A DNA stretch of 64,000 nucleotides from Caenorhabditis remanei (Eukaryota; Nematoda; Chromadorea; Rhabditida; Rhabditidae), in contig NC_071328.1 in assembly GCF_010183535.1 (NCBI RefSeq), positions 15,004,001 to 15,068,000 on the forward strand, written 5' to 3'. The notes under the pieces were generated by a model. The model was not told the DNA's origin. It did no database searches and saw nothing but the letters and a program-made list of their open reading frames with translations. Numbering within the stretch: the first letter of the stretch is position 1; every line of letters begins with the position of its first letter. Positions 34,419-45,330 of the stretch are shown in pieces. Made by a program: the position numbers and the translations under genes.

Positions 34419-35599
34419 TCTACTTCCATGATCTACTACAAACAAATAAACGGCTAAATTTTTGGGGATTTTCGCCAGATAAAAAATTTTTGGGGAGGAA
34501 AAAGATGTTTTCGCAAATTTGGATCTGAAAAACTTGAAATTTCAGCGTTTTTTGTCATTTTCGACGTCTGGAAGTCAAAAACATACCGTTTTTCTTGGAA
34601 AATCGGCTTATAGATCTCGATTTTGCTACTTTTTTCGTGAAAATCTTGATTTTTCTCCAAAAATCTCATATTTTCAGCGTTTTAGCCGATTTTCACACTT
34701 TTCAGCTAAAAATTGCGTTAAAAAATGAGTTTTCAACGTAATTTTATGAGATTTTGGGTGAAAAATTAAGACTTTCACAAAAAAGTGGCAGAATTGAGAA
34801 ATGGACTCAAATTTTCGAGTTTTAGCATTTTTCAGATCTAAATTTGCGAAAAGATGGCTGAAAATACTCAAAATACCAAAAAATGCGCTCAAAACTCATT
34901 TTTTGTAGTGAAAAACTGTAAAAAATCGTATATTTTTTCTGTCAAAACCGTGAGAAACTGCGATTTTTGCTGTTTTTATTGGAAATTACTGGAATTTCAA
35001 TTTAAAAAAAGCTTTTTGACTTCCAGGCGTCGAAAACCACTAAAAGCGCTGAAATTTCAAGTATTCCAGATCCAAATTTGCGAAAAATTGATTTTCAGTC
35101 ATTTTTGGCTGAAAATGCAGATGAAGATTCGATTTTTCGACAAGGGAATTTCATGATCTACGAACAAACAAACGGCTAAATTTTTGGGATTTTTGGGGAA
35201 AAAAGGGAACAACAAAAAACAAGAATCAAGGATATGGAGAATTGGAGGCGGATTTGACTGAAATTTTGAGCTAAAAAAGCTGAAAATATGATATTTCGGG
35301 AGAAAAATTAGGATTTTCGCAAATTGCGTAAAATTGGCTGAAAAATGCCGGTTTTCAGTCGAAATGCTGGAAAAATATGTTCATACTCGTTTTTGACTGA
35401 ATTTTTAAGCTAAAAAATGTGAAAATCGGCTAAAAAGCTGAAAAAAAATCTCCAAACCGTAGAAAACTGTTTTTCAGGTTCAAAACTTGAAAAACAAAGC
35501 TCTTTAAGCCGATTTTGACGTCAAAAATCACTAAAAACGCTGAAATTTCAGTCAAATCCTCCAATATCCCAAAATTCATCATCAAAAACAGAAATAAAA
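34419..35599. other. Convergent intergenic region between the EGF gene and timm-23
   Basis: No gene seen. A long inverted repeat has arms at about 34511-34580 and 35008-35086 (AAATTTGGATCTGAAAAACT and its complement). The 3' end segment of the EGF gene (GATCTACTACAAACAAATAA followed by ACGGCTAAATTTTTGGGG) is repeated in diverged form at about 35153-35200. Confidence 0.55.
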
Positions 35600-37540
35600 T
35601 CAATGATTATTGAACATTTCGGAGAGTCGTTGTCTCGAATCGGTGCTCGACAGTGTCCACGCGGTGGCAATACCCAATCCGACGAGTGCTCCAATTCCAG
35701 ACGCTTTCAGTCCATGAGGCGATCGATAGATGGCTCCAGTCAGTGCTCCGGCTCCGAATCCATTCAATTCGTCCTCTGCTCGAACCGATCGAAGTCCGAT
35801 TTCCAGTGCTGAGTACATGAAGACGATCGCTCCAGCGGGTTGAGCGAATCCTGATCCGTGCTTCATCGTCGCGTTCACCATACGCGTCATCCATGGTTTT
35901 CCAACCATTTTACGAGTTTCTGGGTTCAGGAGCTCACCGACGGCTCCGCGAGCACAACCCACACCGAATGCACCACCGACTGCCCATCTGGAATTGGAGG
36001 AAATGAGATTTTTAGGCGAAAAATAGAGTTTTATCGTTAGAAACGAGAAGAAAATCTGGACATCCGGACACACAGACAGGCGAAAAAGTCCCAAGAATGA
36101 ATCATCGAACGTCTGGCGCGCCTCTGACGCGTTTTTCGTCCGCAAAAGGACATCCGGACACACAGAAAAACAGGTTTTTTGATTTTTGAGCTTTTTTTCG
36201 ATTTTTAACTCAAAAATCAGAAAAAGTTGAAGAAATCGGAGGATTTAACTAGTTTTAGCTGAAAATTGACTAAAAATAGCTCAAAATTCGGCAAAACAAT
36301 CAAATTTTTGAAATCTGGCGCGCCTCTGACGCGTTTCTAGTTCACAAACGAACATCAGGACAATTGAATCCAGTTTCTGAAACCTTTAACCAATTTTTTG
36401 GTTGGTCTTCATTTGGGCGGTTAAATTCCCAAAAATTTCTCACATTTTTAGAAATTTTGATGCTTTCATAGCAAAATTGCTATTTTCAGTGCAGAAATTG
36501 ATTTTGGCATCGAAACTTGCCAAATTTCACTGAAATTTGCCAAAAAAAACTGGAAAAGGCTGCTTTGAATCTACCTGAACCAGATAAGATGCTCATAAAG
36601 CTGAAAAATCAGAAATTTTCCACGTTTTCGAGCAAAATCGCTATTTTAAGTGCAAAAATGGATTTGGGCATCGAAAATTTCCGATTTTCAGCGAAATTTT
36701 CCAAATTCTTGCAGTTTTTCAAGGAAAATAGCTTGTTTCAGTGAAAAATGGATTAAGGCATCGAAATTTGCCGATTTTCATAGAGCCGAACCTTCGGAAA
36801 GCGGTTTAGTAGCTTCAGAAACTTAAATTTCCTTTTTTCCAGCGAAAATTCCTTCAAAAAAGACAAAAAAAGCAAGAAAAAGCTCCTAAAGATGAAAAAT
36901 CTGATTTTTTGCAGTTTTTCGAGAAGAATCACTATTTTCAGTGCAAAAAAACTGAATATTGGCATCAAAATTTGCCGATTTTCGCTGCAATTTCACAAAT
37001 TTTCTGTAATTTCTGCTCAAAAACAATTCCGCCAGCAGGATTCCTCTCCGTACCCAATATGCCCGAGTGCGAATTCGAATTTTCCCTTTCCGGCGACACC
37101 TCCTTCAGGCATAATGTATTGTGGCTGCTGAGAGGCGAACATGGACGGATCCATCTGCACGTAAGGTGTCATTTGTCGAGATACATTGACTCCCGCCGAT
37201 TTCAGTTGATCCAAGGCGAGGACTGGAGCGGCCGGGAACGGAGAATGATCCGGGACCGATGATGGTGCGGGCTGAAAAAGAGTGAATTTTTTTTTTGAGT
37301 TTTTCGTGAACTTTTGGGTGAATTTAGTCGATTTTTCCGGATTTTCGGGGCTAAATCTGAAGGAAAATACTATTTTTAACTTCTGGTAGCGATTTTCCTC
37401 CATTTTAGGTAAGTTCTTACCGTTGGCGAATCAAATCCGGGCACCGCAAAGTTCATACCGGCGCTGAGATCGACTGGCTGCGCGGAGACCTCCACTGACG
37501 ATGATGGAGTGTCGTGACCGCCAATTCCGAACCAACCCAT
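35600..37540 (-). CDS. timm-23: TIM23, mitochondrial inner-membrane import channel subunit
   Basis: Three minus-strand exons: 37540-37421 (ATG, donor GTAAGA), 37271-37054 (donor GTACGG) and 35987-35600 (TGA). The 726 nt encode 241 residues, the normal TIM23 size. The first 100 residues are a hydrophilic Ser/Pro/Gln-rich intermembrane-space part. From about residue 103 (GKFEFALGHIGWAVGGAFGVG) the Tim17/Tim22/Tim23 fold begins, with four membrane segments rich in Gly and Ala (for example GFAQPAGAIVFMYSALEIG and GLKASGIGALVGLGIATAW). TIM23 forms, with TIM17, the TIM23 complex that imports presequence proteins across the inner membrane. The exon 2/3 junction was fixed by homology to GRFELAFFTIGG-type sequence in other TIM23 proteins and by phase. 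TTCAG lies just before the ATG and may be a trans-splice site. It diverges from the PRELI gene, also mitochondrial. Confidence 0.94.
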
Positions 37541-39898
37541 TTTCCTGAAGCTCCAAATTCATTTTTTTGAGTTTTGGGATTACATCATTTTTAGTTTTCA
37601 CAAGTTTTCGACAGATTTTTGAGACACAAAAAACTTGAATTATATATCAATCGATTCGCCATTTTTCGGGCTATCTATTGATATAAAAATCATAAAAAAT
37701 TACTGGAAATTGATAGAAAAAATCTGAAAAACAATAAAAAAATCGCTGGAAAATTCTTGCAACGACACTCCGAAATGACGCCGCCGGTGTCGCTAAACAA
37801 CACGCGGTGCGTTATTTCGGAGTGTCGTTGTGCCACATTTTTGGCATTTTTTCCAGTTTCAGCATCATTTTAAGCTGAAATTCTGCGATTTTCAGGCTGA
37901 AATAGTGTATGAAAAATGGGTCAGATTGTGTAGAATAAGAATCTGACTGAAAGAATTCGTAAAATATTCGAAAATTTCCAAAAGTTTAGGCCTAAAATCG
38001 GGGTTTCCGATAAAAAATAGTAGAAAAATTATTTCCGCATGAAAATTTAGTTTTTGACCGATTTTTAGCGATTTTCAGTGATTTTGAGTGTTCAGAACTC
38101 AAAAAACATCTCGAGATCTTGAGAAATATAGATTTATTTACTTTAAACTGAGTTTCAGGCCAAAATTGCATCATTTGTGATAGTTTTCTGTACAAAAGTG
38201 AGATTTTGCGTCATTTTTGACGTCCTGGTGTGGAAAATCAGGTAGAAATGCTGAAATTATGCTGAAAATCTTTAAAAATGTACGTTTTTCGATTTCCCCG
38301 ATTTTTTACGAAAAAAATCTTTTTTTTTTTCAATTTTTTAGCTCAAAAAACTCCATTTTTATTGAAAATCTTGGAGATTTCCCCTGTTTTTCACTCAAAA
38401 ATAGGTTAAACATCAACATTTTTCAATTTTCCCGATTTTTTTCCCTCAAAAAACTCAATTTTTTCTTTTTTAGGCACAAAAAAACTTCATTTTTGTTGAA
38501 ATAATCCGAAATTTCTCTTTTTTCCCGCCAAAAATAGGTAAAAAATCAACATTTTTCCCTTTTTTTCAAAAAAACATCACATGTCAATCACGTGCTCCTT
38601 GGCCCACGGAATTTCCCGAAATTTCGATTTCGACATTTTTCCACCCAAAACTGAATAAATCACATGTTCGCAAAGCATATAGAATGACGTTTCCCTCTTT
38701 TTTCCCGTCTAGTCAACCTTTTATACTCCAAAGATCACTATTTGTTGTTTTCTCTTTTTTGTTCGATGGTTCATGGTGGCAGGAGGGTTTTCCGTGTCAT
38801 TTTGGGTGGTTTTCCGTGGATTTTAAAGTTAAAAATCTTTGAAAATCGAGTTTTATCATAGTTTTCAGACCAGAAACTTCATTTTTACAATTATTTGTAG
38901 CAAAATTGGAATTTTGGAATTTTGAGCCGAAAACATGTTATTCATCTCGAAAATTCTGCATCCAAGCTCAACGATTGGAGCATTGTTGTTATTTTTGTTT
39001 GGCAGAGTTTGAGTATGAAATAGTGAAAACATTGAGCGCTTTTTTCAGCCAAAAAGAGCTTTTTGAGCGATTTTCAGCTAGAAAACTGGAATTTTTCGGA
39101 ATTTTTAGCGATTTTCAGTTGAAAAGTGGTAATTTTAGATGTTTTTGATGCTGTTTTCAGCTGGAGTTTTGACTTTTGAGCGTTTTTCAGCTAAAAACTC
39201 TAAATTTTAAGATTTTTCGGCTTTGAAAGTGACTGAGCTAGCAAAAACTGAGCGCTAGTTAAACATTTTGATTTTTGCCCGGAAAATCTGAAAATTCGAT
39301 CAATTTCAGTGAAAAATCTTACTTTCAGTTTTTTTTAGGCTGAAACTGCACTCGATCAATTTTCAGTTTTCTGTTCAAAATTTTATGTTTCTGAGGTAAA
39401 AATTATATAACTAATCTCAAAAATTACAGTATTCCAGTTGAAAATCACTCAAAAATTTCCAAAAAGACCAGATTTTCAAGCGATTTTCAGCTGAAAAAGT
39501 GAACATTTAGAGATTTTTGAGCAATTTTCACCACACATCACATGGAAAATCAAAAATTTTCGTATTTTAACCCCAAAAATCATACAAACAACCATATATA
39601 AAAAGTGTCACATGTATGCTTTTCTCCCTGCTGAATAACCCCAAAGTTCACAATTTGTTCTTTGTGTGATCTACCCGCCGTCGTCTGCTTCTCTAACCGT
39701 CTCTCCAGTTCACACACTCTCTCTCGTCTCTTATCTCTTTTTTCTTCATTTTTCTCCTCGAGACACACACCGATTTCCGTCATTCCACAGCAAACTTTTC
39801 ACTCTTTAGATACTTGAACTAGACTACTTTGTCGTCAGAAAAGCGTTCTAAACAGCTTGATTTTTACAGAGAAAAGACACGAAAGAAACGAAGAAATA
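37541..39898. promoter_or_regulatory. Shared 2.4-kb upstream region of timm-23 and the PRELI gene
   Basis: The two genes diverge, so promoters for both should lie here. The DNA is AT-rich with many TTTTCAGC and AAAAATCG words and no coding exon. The clearest structure is the hairpin at 37760-37830. Near the PRELI side, 39650-39790 is pyrimidine-rich (CTCTCTCGTCTC). A perfect TATA box is not obvious. Confidence 0.4.
37760..37830. repeat. 71-bp hairpin upstream of timm-23
   Basis: Arms CAACGACACTCCGAAATGACG and its complement CGTTATTTCGGAGTGTCGTTG match at 20 of 21 positions around a GC-rich loop (CCGCCGGTGTCGC region). It is 220 bp upstream of the timm-23 ATG. It may be a tiny MITE or a structured regulatory element. 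Confidence 0.7.
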
Positions 39899-42800
39899 AT
39901 GAGAATCTGGTCCAGTGAACACACTTTTGAGTGAGTTTTTCAGTTTTAAAAGTGGTTTTTAACGAGATTTTCGCGGCGTTTTAAGCCAAAAATCGTGATT
40001 TTTTAGTAGGAAAAACGTGAAATTACTGTTTTTGACTTTGAAATCTTGGTTTTTGAGGTTTTTTGTGCTAGAAATTGTGATTTTTGAGAGTTGTCAATCG
40101 AAAAAAGTCGGTTTTGGATGCTGAAAATATTATTTTTGAGCGATTTTCAGCCAAAAACCCGGGATTTTCGAGATTTTTAACCGATTTTTAGCTTTTGAGT
40201 GAGTTTTTCCTAGTTTTTTAGGCAAAATTTCACGTTTTTTGGTAAAAATCGCTCAAAAAATTACAAAATTCGGTTTTTTAAAGTTTTTTTGGCTGAAGAA
40301 ATTTTCAGCTGGAAAATTGAGATTTTCGAGATTTTTTGAGCGATTTTCAGCTGGAAAACTGTAATTTTTAAGATTTTTCGCCTTAACAAATGATTGAGCT
40401 AGCAAAACCTCGGTTTTCAGCTCATTTCTGATTTTCGGCGCGGAAAATCTGAATATTCTATCAAAATCATTTTTAAAAAGTGGCCCTATTTTCGGTTTTT
40501 TTGCCAAAAAAATTTGCCGTTTTCACCATTTTTAACCAATTTCCAGCAGGTTTTCCTCAAAATTTCAATTTTTCGGGTGAAAAATTATAAAAACTATTTA
40601 AAAAATTACAGTTTTCCCAGCAATCACGACTTTTTGAAAGAAAATCGCATTTTCTCGAGTTTCGAGCTGAAATTTCGCGTTTTTAAAATCTAATTTTTCA
40701 CCAAAATCATCAAAATTTACGGGTTTTTACTCGATCTTTTTGTTAAAAACCCGAATTTTGCAGTCATGAATGGGAGACGGTTGCGATGGCCGCATTCAAA
40801 AAGTATCCGAATCCACTGAATCGTGCCGTCACAGGGATAGACGTCGTCAAACAGACACTGGAAGCGGGAAAGATACTTACAGAGAGAATTATTCAGTCAC
40901 ATTTCAGTATTCCCAGTTGGGCGACCAAGGTTTGCTTATAACTCTGAAAACACTAAAAATGTTGTTTTCAGAATGATTTTAAGCCACAAATTCAGTTTTT
41001 TTAGCTCCAATACCTCTAAAACACAATTTAATGTTCAGTTTTGAGCTGAAAAATAGGTTTTTTGGCTTAAAATCATTCTGAAAACGACGTTTTCAGCATT
41101 CTTGTTGAAATTAGAAATTTGTGTTTTGAGAGATTTCGAGCTCTCGAAAATTCGATTTATAACCCAGAATTTCAGCCAATTTTTGATATATCGAAAATAC
41201 TGTATTATAACGGCATGCCGTTATATTTTTCAACTGCCTCCCAGAGAAATTTTGTGGTTTCAGAAACTCATTAATAATTGAACGAAACAACTTTTTTGGA
41301 CGCTTTATTTGCTGACCCAGAAGATACTAATCACGCTGCTTCTATAATGAGAACCAGTAAAAAACACTGGCATAATCATATTATTGAGTTCTGAGTATAG
41401 ATGGGGTGCCGTTATAATACAGTATTTTCGATATATCAAAAATTGGCTGAAATTCTGGGTTATAAATAGAATTTTCAAGAGCTCGAAATCTCTCAAAACT
41501 CTAATTTCAACAAGAATGCTGAAAACGTCGTTTTCAGAATGATTTTAAGCCAAAAAAACCTATATTTCAGCTCAAAACTGAACATTAAATTGTGTTTTAG
41601 AGGTATTGGAGCTAAAAAAACTGAATTTTTTGGCTTAAAATCATCCCTGAAAATGATCAATGAAAAATGAAGAAAACATTGGATGTGGCAGCTGTTAACA
41701 ACAGAGAAAAATGGGTGACGATGAGGAAGCGTTTTTCCAGTTTTCTTCACTTTTCATGGTCGAAGTAAATGAAAAATTGGTTGAAATTCAGGGTTATAAA
41801 TAGAATTTCTACTAAAATACCTCAAATCACTCTCCTGTTTTCCAGCTGACCGGCTTCTCTGGCACCCAATATTCACACGAATACACAGTCATCGATCCAC
41901 ATAGAAAAGAGTTCTCGTTGACGACAAGAAATGTGAGTTTCTCGCCAGTTTTGGACACAAATCAGTCATAAACTAGCGAAAACCTATCAAATTTGCTGGA
42001 AAATGAAGGCATTTTTCAAAAATTGGTGTCAAAATTACTAGAAATTCATGAAAAGGGATCATCTAGTATCAAAAAATTGGTAGAAATGGCTTTTAGTGGG
42101 TTTTAAATGAATTTTCAATTGTCCATTTTCATCGATTCTTGGATTTGGAGACATCCAGACCAGAGTTGCATGGAATTCCGACTTCCGACTTCCGGAAAAG
42201 AAATTTCACTTCCGACTTCCGGATTTGGAGTTTCACTTCCGACCAGAGTTGCATGGAAGTGAAAATTTCTTATCCGGAAGTCGGAAGTGAATTTTCTTAT
42301 CCGGAAGTCGGAAGTCGTTTTTGGCTGAAGAAAAGCCATTTTTCTGTCCTTTTAGACCATTTTTTCAAGTATTTCTGCAAAATATACTTTTCGGAAATTC
42401 CACAGTTATGGAATGACGGAAGTCGGAAGTAAAATTCCTTATACGGAAGTCGGAAGTCGGAATTCCATGGAACTCTGCTTCCGACTTCCGTCATTCCATA
42501 ATTGTGGATTTTCCGCAAAGTAAATTTTGCGGAAATACAAGGAAAAATGGTCTAAAAGGACAGAAAATGAGCTTTTCTTCAGCGAAAAACTAATTTTTTC
42601 ACTGATTTTCGCGAATTTTATGAACTTTTTCTAGGAGTTTTTGAATATTTGCGAAAAATCTAATTCCGACTTCCGGTTAAGGAAAGTCACTTCGGACTTC
42701 CGGATAAGGAATTTCACTTCCGACTTCCGACTTCCGGATAGGGACCTTTACTTCCGACTTCCGGATAAGAAATTTTCACTTCCATGCAACTCTGATCCAG

Positions 42801-45330
42801 ACATCTGGACGCTCGGAAAAGCCTTTTCTACCAATTTTGTGAAATTCGCGATGCATTTATAGTTATTTTGGAGCCATTTCCAAATTGACTAAAAATGCTG
42901 AAATTATGGCATAAAATCCCTAATTTCTCCAGCTCAATGGCTCATCATTCCTGCGTGTCGACGAGAAATTGACCTACAAACCAGACCAAGAGGATCCGAA
43001 TAAGACGGTGCTGAAACAAGACGTCATTGTGACAATTACACTGCCAGCGTTTGCCGATTATTGTGAGAAGACGTTCCTCAGCATTTATTCACAGAATGCT
43101 AGTAAGGTACGATTTTTAGCTAAAAACGCTGAAAATTTGGTTGAAAATGACCAAATTTTGAAGTTTTTAGCCTGAAAATTAAGATTTTTAGTTGAAAACG
43201 CTGAAAAATTGGTTTAAAAAATGACCAAATTTCAATGTTTTTAGCTGAAAACGCTGAAAAATCTTGATTTCTGCTGAAAAATTGGTTAAAAATGGCCAAA
43301 TTCCGATGTTTTTAGCCTGAAAATGACGATTTTTAGTTGAAAATTGGCTGAAAATGACGAATTTCAGCTTTTTTTAAGCCGAAATTCCACAAAAATCGAT
43401 ATTTCAGGGTCGCCAAGGTGTCGAATGGGTGATCGATCATTTGAAGAAGGAATACGAGGCGATTTCGACGAAGGTGAGCACAGAATCGTAGAAAAGAGCA
43501 AGAAAATTGAACTTTTTGTGTAAATTTTAGTAGAAAAATTAGGTTTTTTTGCTGAAATTTGAGTTTTTTGAGTTTTTAGCATCTGAAACCGTCAAAAATG
43601 ATCGAAAAATAGTGAAAAATCGCCGAAAATCAGCAGAAAAAACGAAATTTGGACGGGGGACTAACTTTTTCAAAATTTGGATTTCTAGGCCACTAACTTA
43701 TTTTTCGATATTATACTCATTTCGAAGCTCTTTTTACGCTGAATTCAAATTTTTCAGTCTCCTGACCTAATTTTGGGATTTTAGACCAGTTTTTGACCTA
43801 GGATGGCCGAATTTTTCATATTTTTCTACACATTTTGACTTATTTTCTTATAGATTTCGTACAGGAATCTATGAACACCCAGAGAACGTTCTCTGACACA
43901 CCAAAGATTACTATCAACTATTTTGTTGTTCGATTTGGTGTAAAAATGATAGCAATCTCGTGAGAAAGTGAGAAAACACTGATCCTGGTGGTTCTTTGGA
44001 AGAAAAATAGAAAAATAGAACAAAGGGGGTACCGACGGGTAGATTTACGAGAATTCCCCGTAAATCGACACTCCTAGCCTGAAGACTAATATGACTGGAA
44101 AGCTGAATCCGTGAGAATTCTGAATCCATTCTCAAATTTCTAGAACTTGAGAATGGATTCAGAATCCTCCCACGTCTTCAGCTCCCCAGTCATATCAATA
44201 TAGGCGGAAGCTATGCCGAAATTTTCAACTAATTACCCGCTTAATTACCCTTTAATTATCCCTACTGCCAGTTACTTCTGAAATCTCTGAAAATGGCCAA
44301 AAAGCGACCTAAACAACTTTCTGGCGTACCTTTGGCGCGTTTCTAGCATTAAAAATTCCTTTTTTTTTAGCTCCACGACATCTAAACAGAATCTGAGATG
44401 TCTCTCTTCTGATTCTCTACTCCAGAAACTACGATGCTCCGATATGCCACCCAGCTTGCCAATTTGTATACTCAATTCGTTTCAAAAATGCCAATTTTTA
44501 ATGCTTTTTAAAAATTATTTTTGTAAGTTCGGAGCATCGTAGTTCCCCGGAGCCAAAAATCGATTCATATGACTGGAAAGCTGAAGACGTGAGGGTGGAG
44601 ATTCTGAATCCATTCTCAAATTTTGATTTTCAAAATTTGAAAATGGATTCAGAATCTCCGTCCCACGTCTTCAGCTCTCCCAGTCATATCAATATAGGCG
44701 GAAGCTCTGCTCAAATTTTTTAGATGGTTTCTTTTGGAAAATCTGAATTTTTGAATGTTTTCGATCGAATTCATTCAAAAATTGGGATTTACTTTCAGAT
44801 TTTTATGCTGAAACTTGTCTTTTCCACCATTTTTGACCAATTTTTAGCAGTTTTTTGCTTTGTTCCCAGCTGCAGGTGTTCCTAAATTAAATTTGACTGA
44901 AAGTTCTGAAATTATAGCAAAAAATATATAATTTATCAGGTGTGGATTTACGAGAATCCCCCGTAAATCGACACTCCTAGTCTGAGCTAAAAGATTCATA
45001 TGACTGGAAAGCTGAAGACGTGGGATGGAGATTCTGAATCGATTCTCAAATTTTGAATCCCAAAAATTTGAAAATGGATTCAGAATCTTCGCCCCACGTC
45101 TTCAGCTCTCCAGTCATATCAATATAGGCGGAAGCTCTGCCCAAATTTTCAATTTTCACTAATTACCCCCACTTAATTACCCAATTAACTAATTACAGGT
45201 GAGCAGCGAAGTGCTCGAGATGTCAGAGAAGATGCGTTCATGGAGTATTCCCACGACGACGTCTTCATCTACACCGTCAACGTCTTCATCGAAAGCTCCG
45301 CCCACAAAACCGTCCACGTCATCAACATAA
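39899..45330 (+). CDS. PRELI/slowmo (PRELID3-type) mitochondrial lipid-transfer protein, 218 aa
   Basis: Six exons: 39899-39930, 40764-40929, 41846-41932, 42933-43106, 43408-43473 and 45199-45330 (TAA); 657 nt in one frame. The PRELI/MSF1 domain covers about residues 1-172. Its start (MRIWSSEHTFDHEWETV, then KKYPNPLN) matches the slowmo/PRELID3 subgroup, followed by SHEYTVIDP, DEKLTYKP and ASKGRQGVEWVIDHL. The last 45 residues form a Ser/Thr/Pro-rich tail. PRELI proteins work with TRIAP1/Mdm35 partners to move phospholipids between mitochondrial membranes; the slowmo group handles phosphatidylserine. Introns are large and repeat-filled: a foldback in intron 2, a hAT MITE in intron 3 and three hairpins in intron 5. 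C. elegans has a similar gene beside timm-23 (from memory). Confidence 0.93.
40965..41660. mobile_element. Foldback element in PRELI intron 2
   Basis: Inverted arms of about 260 bp (about 40970-41225 and 41400-41655) pair along their length, with cores such as GATATATCGAAAATACTGTA and TTTAGCTCCAATACCTCTAA. The loop of about 170 bp has no long frame. The arms meet the loop at TATAACGGCA and TGCCGTTATA. I could not fix a target duplication. Arms this similar should fold into a hairpin in the pre-mRNA. Confidence 0.7.
42161..42794. mobile_element. hAT-type MITE built of GACTTCCGG repeats
   Basis: Ends CAGAGTTGCATGGAA and TTCCATGCAACTCTG are perfect inverted repeats. The 8-bp duplication ATCCAGAC is exact at 42153-42160 and 42795-42802. 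The interior is an array of CCGACTTCCGGAT in both orientations, with extra internal copies of the terminal motif (about 42242-42256 and 42463-42476), suggesting nested insertion or duplication. It lies in PRELI intron 3. Confidence 0.88.
43640..43790. repeat. Dispersed GGGGGACTAACTTTTT repeat, PRELI intron 5
   Basis: It contains GGGGGACTAACTTTTTCAAA, then GGATTTCTAGGCCA, then TTTTTACGCTGAATTCAAAT. The same block recurs in both orientations at about 47300-47450, 47520-47750, 48180-48330 and 48540-48700. No coding potential is evident. Confidence 0.65.
44029..45140. repeat. Three related hairpins in PRELI intron 5
   Basis: Copies at about 44090-44215, 44565-44715 and 44997-45140 each read CATATGACTGGAAAGCTGAA, then an inverted pair around GATTCTGAATCCATTCTCAA, then CAGTCATATCAATATAGGCG. 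Copies 1 and 3 are preceded by TTTACGAGAAT and CGTAAATCGACACTCCTAG, the motif found in the array at 56868-57735. Confidence 0.65.
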
